Assembly: GCF_050433385.1 (NCBI RefSeq)
Contig: NZ_JBNPXI010000008.1
Span: forward strand, 62,001-126,000
From: Brassicibacter mesophilus
Lineage (GTDB): Bacteria > Bacillota > Clostridia > Tissierellales > Proteiniboraceae
Direction: 5' to 3'
Length of the DNA stretch: 64,000 nucleotides
The notes under the pieces were generated by a model that made no database searches, was not told where the DNA came from, and was given only the letters and a program-made list of their open reading frames with translations. Positions 60,344 through 64,000 of the stretch are shown one piece after another. The first letter of the stretch is position 1, and every line of letters starts with the position of its first letter. The position numbers and the translations under genes were made by a program.

Positions 60344-61633
60344 TTATTTTACTAACTTTGGTAAAGTATTTGCTCCTTGAGGCATCAAATAAGTAGTAAG
60401 ATTCTTGCCTTTTTCTTCATAAGTCATTTCTAATGCTTCTTCTATAGTTTTTACAACCTTGATATCTGCTCTTTTTACTAATTCAGGATCCATGTCCCCT
60501 ACAAGAATAAGAGTAAAATCTCTTGCAACTTCACTAATAAAATAGCCAATATATTTTGCAATTGAATAATCTTTTCTAAGTTCAGCTTCCCTTTCTTCTA
60601 CTGTATCAAAATTTTGCAATATTTCCTTAATAGGATCATTTCCAAAACCTTCTTTGCACTGGCTTAAAATGATAATTGTTCCACCTTTTATTACTGCTTC
60701 TTTTGCATTAATAAGTGTTTTTGAAGTTTGATATAAATTAATATCTTTAGGGTATCCTCCTGCAGTTGCTATAACCAAGTCTGCCTTTTCTTTTATTGGA
60801 ACACCGTCTACTTCATCTACAATCTTGCAGCCAGCTTCATGTGCTTTAATATAGTTCCCTGCTACAGCATGCGCTATCTTTCCATTAGCGCTCATAATTG
60901 TATTAAACATAAAGGTGGGTCTAACAAAACTTGCTGCTTCCAGCATATCCTCATGAAGTGGATTGTTTTCAACATTCCCACTTCTTACAAGAGGGTTGCT
61001 TCCTTCTCCTGCATTAGGACTTAGTGATAATGCATGGTTAGTCATAATCGTTTCGTAACCAGAAATACCTGGGAGAATTGACTTTTTCCCGCCTCCCCAT
61101 CCAGCTAATAGATGGAATACAATGCCTCCTGTTAAAACAATATGATCACATTCCATTGCTTTTTTGTTTATAGAAACAGGTGTACCAAATCTAGTTGTTC
61201 CCAAATAAACTAGATTATCTTTATCAAAACAATCATGGTCTATTACTTCAAAACGATCCGCTAATTTTTCTCCCAACAGCATTCTATGTTCTTCTTTTGT
61301 TTGACTTCTATGATACCCTGTAGATGAGATAAATAAAATATCTTCATCCTTGATACCCCCACTATTTAATTCATCTACAATATATGATAGATATACATTC
61401 ATTCTTTGCCATAATCTTGTTACATCTGAGATTACAATACAGACTTTCTCACCTGGATGAACTAATTCTTTTAATCTAGCACTAGCTATTGGATTTTCCA
61501 AAGCCTCTAGTATAATTTCTTCTTCTGTTTTATCTATCTCTTTACTGTTACTTTCTATAATTCCTAACAAGCTCTTTTTAGTCACTGTCACATCTACTTT
61601 TCCTTCTCCATACTTCATCTTTATTGTTTCCAT
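60344..61633 (-). CDS. larA: LarA-family nickel-pincer racemase/epimerase
   Basis: 429 residues, DUF2088 plus C-terminal domain. Residues that bind the nickel-pincer cofactor fall at the same numbers as in Lactiplantibacillus LarA: H108 (GYHRS), H174 (VFHLL), K184 (GGKKSILPG) and H200 (TNHAL). It should racemise lactate or a related 2-hydroxyacid. LarB, LarC and LarE, needed to make the cofactor, are not in view. AGGAGG precedes the ATG. Substrate may differ from lactate, as in many homologues. Confidence 0.9.
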   Translation of the reverse strand: METIKMKYGEGKVDVTVTKKSLLGIIESNSKEIDKTEEEIILEALENPIASARLKELVHPGEKVCIVISDVTRLWQRMNVYLSYIVDELNSGGIKDEDILFISSTGYHRSQTKEEHRMLLGEKLADRFEVIDHDCFDKDNLVYLGTTRFGTPVSINKKAMECDHIVLTGGIVFHLLAGWGGGKKSILPGISGYETIMTNHALSLSPNAGEGSNPLVRSGNVENNPLHEDMLEAASFVRPTFMFNTIMSANGKIAHAVAGNYIKAHEAGCKIVDEVDGVPIKEKADLVIATAGGYPKDINLYQTSKTLINAKEAVIKGGTIIILSQCKEGFGNDPIKEILQNFDTVEEREAELRKDYSIAKYIGYFISEVARDFTLILVGDMDPELVKRADIKVVKTIEEALEMTYEEKGKNLTTYLMPQGANTLPKLVK

Positions 61634-61779
61634 ATTCTTGTCCGCCTCCTAAAGTGTATCCTTATGTTTTAAATATTCCGTCAGATAATTACTTGTTATA
61701 CATTATATTGACTACATTTCCACATGTCAATATTACTTTAGTATTAAGACAATTTGTTCCTGCTATTAGAGTTTTGTTC

Positions 61780-62217
61780 TTATCTAACATACGGTCCTTC
61801 ATCAGATAATGCATCATTCAGCCAACTAGGATGTATTTTGATTATATTTGATGGTAACATATTTGTAGGGAAATATTTTAGCTCTAAAGTCTCTGGTGAA
61901 TCACAAGATATCTTCCCTCCTATTACTTTAGCTTGAAAACAACAAGTTACAAAATGAGTTACTCTCCCATCAGGATACTCAAAAACCTGAGAGCTTGGAT
62001 CGGAATATACTCCAATGAAACGCAGTATTTCAATATGCAATCCTGTTTCTTCAATCACTTCTCTTATTGCAGCATTAGTTACTGTTTCACCTGGTTCAAC
62101 ATGCCCTGAAGGTATCCCCCATAAACCAACATCTGCTCTCTTTTGTAATAGAACCTCCTTTTTATCATTAAAAATTACAACAGCTATACCTGGACAAATT
62201 TCTTTAATTTGTTGCAC
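61780..62217 (-). CDS. Nudix hydrolase under riboswitch control
   Basis: 145 residues. Nudix box GHVEPGETVTNAAIRE followed by VIEETGL fits GX5EX7REUXEEXGU. GTG start at 62217 after GGAGAGG. The leader is a ykkC-family riboswitch plus terminator, and variants of that RNA that sense nucleoside diphosphates are known to precede Nudix genes. The enzyme therefore probably acts on nucleotides or their oxidised forms. Confidence 0.92.
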   Translation of the reverse strand: MQQIKEICPGIAVVIFNDKKEVLLQKRADVGLWGIPSGHVEPGETVTNAAIREVIEETGLHIEILRFIGVYSDPSSQVFEYPDGRVTHFVTCCFQAKVIGGKISCDSPETLELKYFPTNMLPSNIIKIHPSWLNDALSDEGPYVR

Positions 62218-62240
62218 AAAATCCTCTCCTCTATTTAAAA

Positions 62241-62303
62241 TATAAAAACCCGAGGAGAAAAGAATTCAGCGCATAAGAAACACGCTGAACCTTCCCCCTC
62301 GGG
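62241..62303 (-). terminator. Terminator of the ykkC-type riboswitch
   Basis: CCCGAGG (62303-62297) pairs with CCTCGGG (62255-62249), with an inner TTCAGCG/CGCTGAA stem, followed by TTTTTATATTTT. It overlaps the 3' edge of the aptamer, as expected for a transcriptional switch. Confidence 0.85.
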
Positions 62304-62406
62304 CATTTTATTCCAGTAGGTGCCTCTTGCTGTGCAAGAGCCGTAGCGCTTGGTCACAGTCCCTTAAAATTTCAAGGCGGAACCCTAGCTACCTATTCCC
62401 AGTTCA
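62296..62406 (-). ncRNA. ykkC-family riboswitch, probably subtype 2c (nucleoside diphosphate)
   Basis: Contains the hallmark TAGCTAGGGTTCCG, then GGGACTGTGACCAAGCGCTACGGC and GGAATAAAATGCCCG, which match the conserved blocks of ykkC RNAs as I know them. TAGGT pairs with ACCTA to close the core; GCTCTTG/CAAGAGGC and CCTT/AAGG hairpins complete it. The GGACTGTGACCAA block is subtype-2-like rather than guanidine-type. A Nudix gene downstream points to subtype 2c, which binds ADP/CDP and their deoxy forms. Confidence 0.78.
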
Positions 62407-62626
62407 GTAAAGAAATCATATTCTATTCTTCTATATTCTATACCCAGATATTGGCTTTGTCAAGAAATGTGCCCTATAGATTAGTAAATCAAGAGGACTA
62501 AATCAAAAAGGGAGCACTTCAAACGTCGCCACTTGTCTATATCCACATTTCAGAGACACCTCTAATTTGGTCTGTTACAATATCATTAAGTCGCTTTTTT
62601 TGCTTTTATGCTCGGATTAGTTATTT

Positions 62627-62815
62627 TCAAGAACAATCTTTATTATTTTTTGATATTTCTTGATATATTTTATATCCCCAAAAACCTATTACTCCTGATA
62701 AATATAATATGCTAAAGAATAACAAATCATCGCTTGTACCGAAAATCATAGATGAAAAAACTGCAAAAAGATACCCTACAATGTAGTGAGTAAAAAATAT
62801 CAATAAGTATTTCAT
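62627..62815 (-). CDS. Small two-helix membrane protein, unknown
   Basis: About 62 residues, two membrane helices (about 3-24 and 31-50) and a polar Lys/Asn tail. AAAGG lies ten bases before the ATG at 62815 (a TTG at 62821 is also possible). No family recognised. Flanking genes are unrelated. Confidence 0.5.
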   Translation of the reverse strand: MKYLLIFFTHYIVGYLFAVFSSMIFGTSDDLLFFSILYLSGVIGFWGYKIYQEISKNNKDCS

Positions 62816-62897
62816 AAGCAAAAACCCTTTACCTTTATTTAATAAGTAATTAAATTATAAATCCATATTAGCTGGTGGTTTTCTTTATACAATCAAA

Positions 62898-62930
62898 AAA
62901 CAATGAAAACTTAGTTTCATTGTTCTAAAA
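62898..62930 (-). terminator. Intrinsic terminator after the lipoprotein gene
   Basis: AACAATGAAA-ctaag-TTTCATTGTT with a T run on the minus strand. Confidence 0.8.
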
Positions 62931-62948
62931 ATAGGTAAAACTAAAAGT

Positions 62949-63659
62949 TTATTTACTTGGGATATATTTAATGGTTTTAATAACCTCTAACAATATAGGC
63001 AATACTTCTTTTCTATCTTTTTCATTATAGGTTAGCCTAATTATTGCTACATTTTGACTTTCTTTGAATAAGAAAAAATCTGTTTCTTTCCCATATTCAT
63101 CAATTTTACTCAATATGTATTCACTTAATCCTTCTAGCTCATTGATTGCTGTTATTTTCGCAATAGGGCCTGAGCTTTCAAGATATTCCTTTGCCTCTAG
63201 CTTGCAGTTTTCAAAGTCTTTTTCTGCACTTATAAAATCTTTACAAAATGTAATATAACTTTCTTTATTTAAATAAAATTCGTTCCCATCTTCAAATTTT
63301 TTTTCGGTTATAATATCTGGAAGGTATATCCCAAAATCAGTATATAGTACATTTACAAAACTTCCTCTAGTTTCTTTATCATTTATGTTTAGTGTCGTAA
63401 ATTGTTCATTATCATAGACTTTATTATCTGGAAAGAGATTTGTCTTTTCTTTATCATCAATTGATATTACTTCTTCATTCTCTGTACTCACTTTAGTATC
63501 TGTATTAGGACTTTCATTATTTGGGTTAGTATCTGTAATAGGTTTCACTACATCAGAGGTTGGGCTTTGTGTCAATTTTTTGTTAGTACATGAAGCATTA
63601 CTTATGAGTATAATAACGATTAGTAATATTAGTATAAATATATTTTTAATTTTTAACAC
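62949..63659 (-). CDS. Putative lipoprotein of unknown function
   Basis: 236 residues. Signal helix (7-21) with lipobox-like NASC (Cys24). A polar Ser/Thr/Asn/Pro linker (30-65) leads to a mixed alpha/beta domain (75-236) with no motif I recognise. The start is a GTG overlapping AGGGG, so an alternative start cannot be excluded. Probably monocistronic. Confidence 0.6.
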   Translation of the reverse strand: MLKIKNIFILILLIVIILISNASCTNKKLTQSPTSDVVKPITDTNPNNESPNTDTKVSTENEEVISIDDKEKTNLFPDNKVYDNEQFTTLNINDKETRGSFVNVLYTDFGIYLPDIITEKKFEDGNEFYLNKESYITFCKDFISAEKDFENCKLEAKEYLESSGPIAKITAINELEGLSEYILSKIDEYGKETDFFLFKESQNVAIIRLTYNEKDRKEVLPILLEVIKTIKYIPSK

Positions 63660-63704
63660 CCCTAAACATAAATTTTAATAATTTACTTATATTTACAATA
63701 TACA

Positions 63705-63743
63705 ATAAAGTACCATTGGTTGTAAATACCCAATGGTACTTTA
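63705..63743. terminator. Bidirectional hairpin terminator
   Basis: AAAGTACCATTGG and CCAATGGTACTTT arms, shortly after the stop of the partial gene at the window end. Confidence 0.8.
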
Positions 63744-63752
63744 ATTTATTCT

Positions 63753-64000
63753 TTATACAAAATCAACATGGAAGTGGTCGGCATGGTCAGATCTAACAAC
63801 TATCTTACTGCTGTTTATTCCATGATTTGTACCAAACAAAACTTGTGCAACTCCAGAATTATTTACGCATAACTGTAAAAATGTTTTCTGTTGTTCGGTT
63901 GTCATTACTGTACTTCTAATATCAGCGTCTTTTCCTCCAGAATGAGAGGCATGATCAGGAGTATCCTCATCATTTATTAAACAACAATCATTTATCTGTA
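63753..64000 (-). CDS. C-terminal part of a MepA/LAS-type peptidoglycan endopeptidase-like protein (5' end beyond window)
   Basis: The last 82 codons of a minus-strand gene. HASHSGGKDADIR and SDHADHFHVDF match the zinc-binding pattern HxxHxxGxDxDI...HxH of MepA-type (M74/LAS) murein endopeptidases, apart from Ser where MepA has Gln. Between them lies QQKTFLQLCVNNSGVAQVLFG. It was not offered by a simple start-to-stop ORF search because its start lies outside the window. Probably cleaves peptidoglycan cross-links. Confidence 0.65.
   Translation of the reverse strand, partial: QINDCCLINDEDTPDHASHSGGKDADIRSTVMTTEQQKTFLQLCVNNSGVAQVLFGTNHGINSSKIVVRSDHADHFHVDFV

Noticed and set aside
62241..62406. 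Guanidine-I reading of the ykkC-type RNA
   Set aside because: The GGACTGTGACCAA block and the Nudix gene fit subtype 2 better; a transporter or carboxylase gene would be expected for guanidine.

Overview
The window is about 64 kb of AT-rich chromosomal DNA (roughly 30% GC by eye). It comes from a single-membrane, low-GC Gram-positive anaerobe, most likely a Clostridia or Tissierellia member. The evidence is lipobox-type lipoproteins, strong AGGAGG ribosome binding sites, frequent TTG and GTG starts, an archaeal/V-type ATPase, PTS-based MurNAc use, LytTR-DUF3021 and PadR-DUF1700-DUF4097 modules, and several VanR/VanS-like two-component systems. No rRNA, tRNA, CRISPR array, prophage or intact insertion sequence was seen. 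Almost all genes lie on the minus strand; the exceptions are a short plus-strand island near 28.8-31.4 kb and one secreted protein at 33 kb.

Layout. 0-1.6 kb: modE-modA-modB molybdate uptake, with a ModE-like operator in front of modA. 1.8-2.7 kb: a YtxH/DUF948 envelope-stress pair. 2.7-11.1 kb: the most unusual block, an 11-gene unit read from a promoter at 11.35 kb through an apparent molybdenum/tungsten-cofactor (Moco/Tuco) riboswitch and an intrinsic terminator. It encodes an exported FMN-binding protein, four exported proteins with sulfite-oxidase-like (Oxidored_molyb) domains, one of which is fused to an alkaline-phosphatase-superfamily hydrolase, a complete ECF transporter (S, A, A, T), MobB and a small protein-kinase-fold phosphotransferase. 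I read it as a candidate system for capturing, trimming and importing a pterin cofactor or related compound. That is inference.

11.4-20 kb: a complete nine-gene V-type ATPase operon. 20-22.1 kb: a branched-polyamine-synthase (BpsA) homologue and an orphan structured RNA with its own promoter and terminator. 22.1-23.6 kb: a TraB/GumN-family protein. 23.6-28.5 kb: a MurNAc catabolic operon (murQ-murP-mupG-murR-EIIA) with paired operators. 28.8-31.4 kb: an MBOAT/DHHW polymer O-acetylation pair. 31.5-34 kb: a class I isoprenoid-synthase-like protein, a YolA-like secreted protein and an unknown protein.

34-57 kb is signalling-rich. It has three OmpR-family two-component systems, two ECF sigma/anti-sigma pairs, a MarR unit with a 36-bp perfect palindromic operator, a PadR-DUF1700-DUF4097 operon, and an odd operon joining sugar-type ABC components to HlyD-like and MacB-like envelope proteins without an ATPase. 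A 55-bp IS3-like remnant sits in the loop of a terminator at 37.1 kb. Three copies of a short repeat lie at module boundaries at 51.7, 55.6 and 59.0 kb.

56-64 kb: an Lnt-like acyltransferase with LytTR/DUF3021 control, a GT4 glycosyltransferase, LarA, a Nudix hydrolase preceded by a ykkC-family riboswitch (probably the nucleoside-diphosphate subtype), two hypothetical proteins, and the 3' end of a murein-endopeptidase-like gene.
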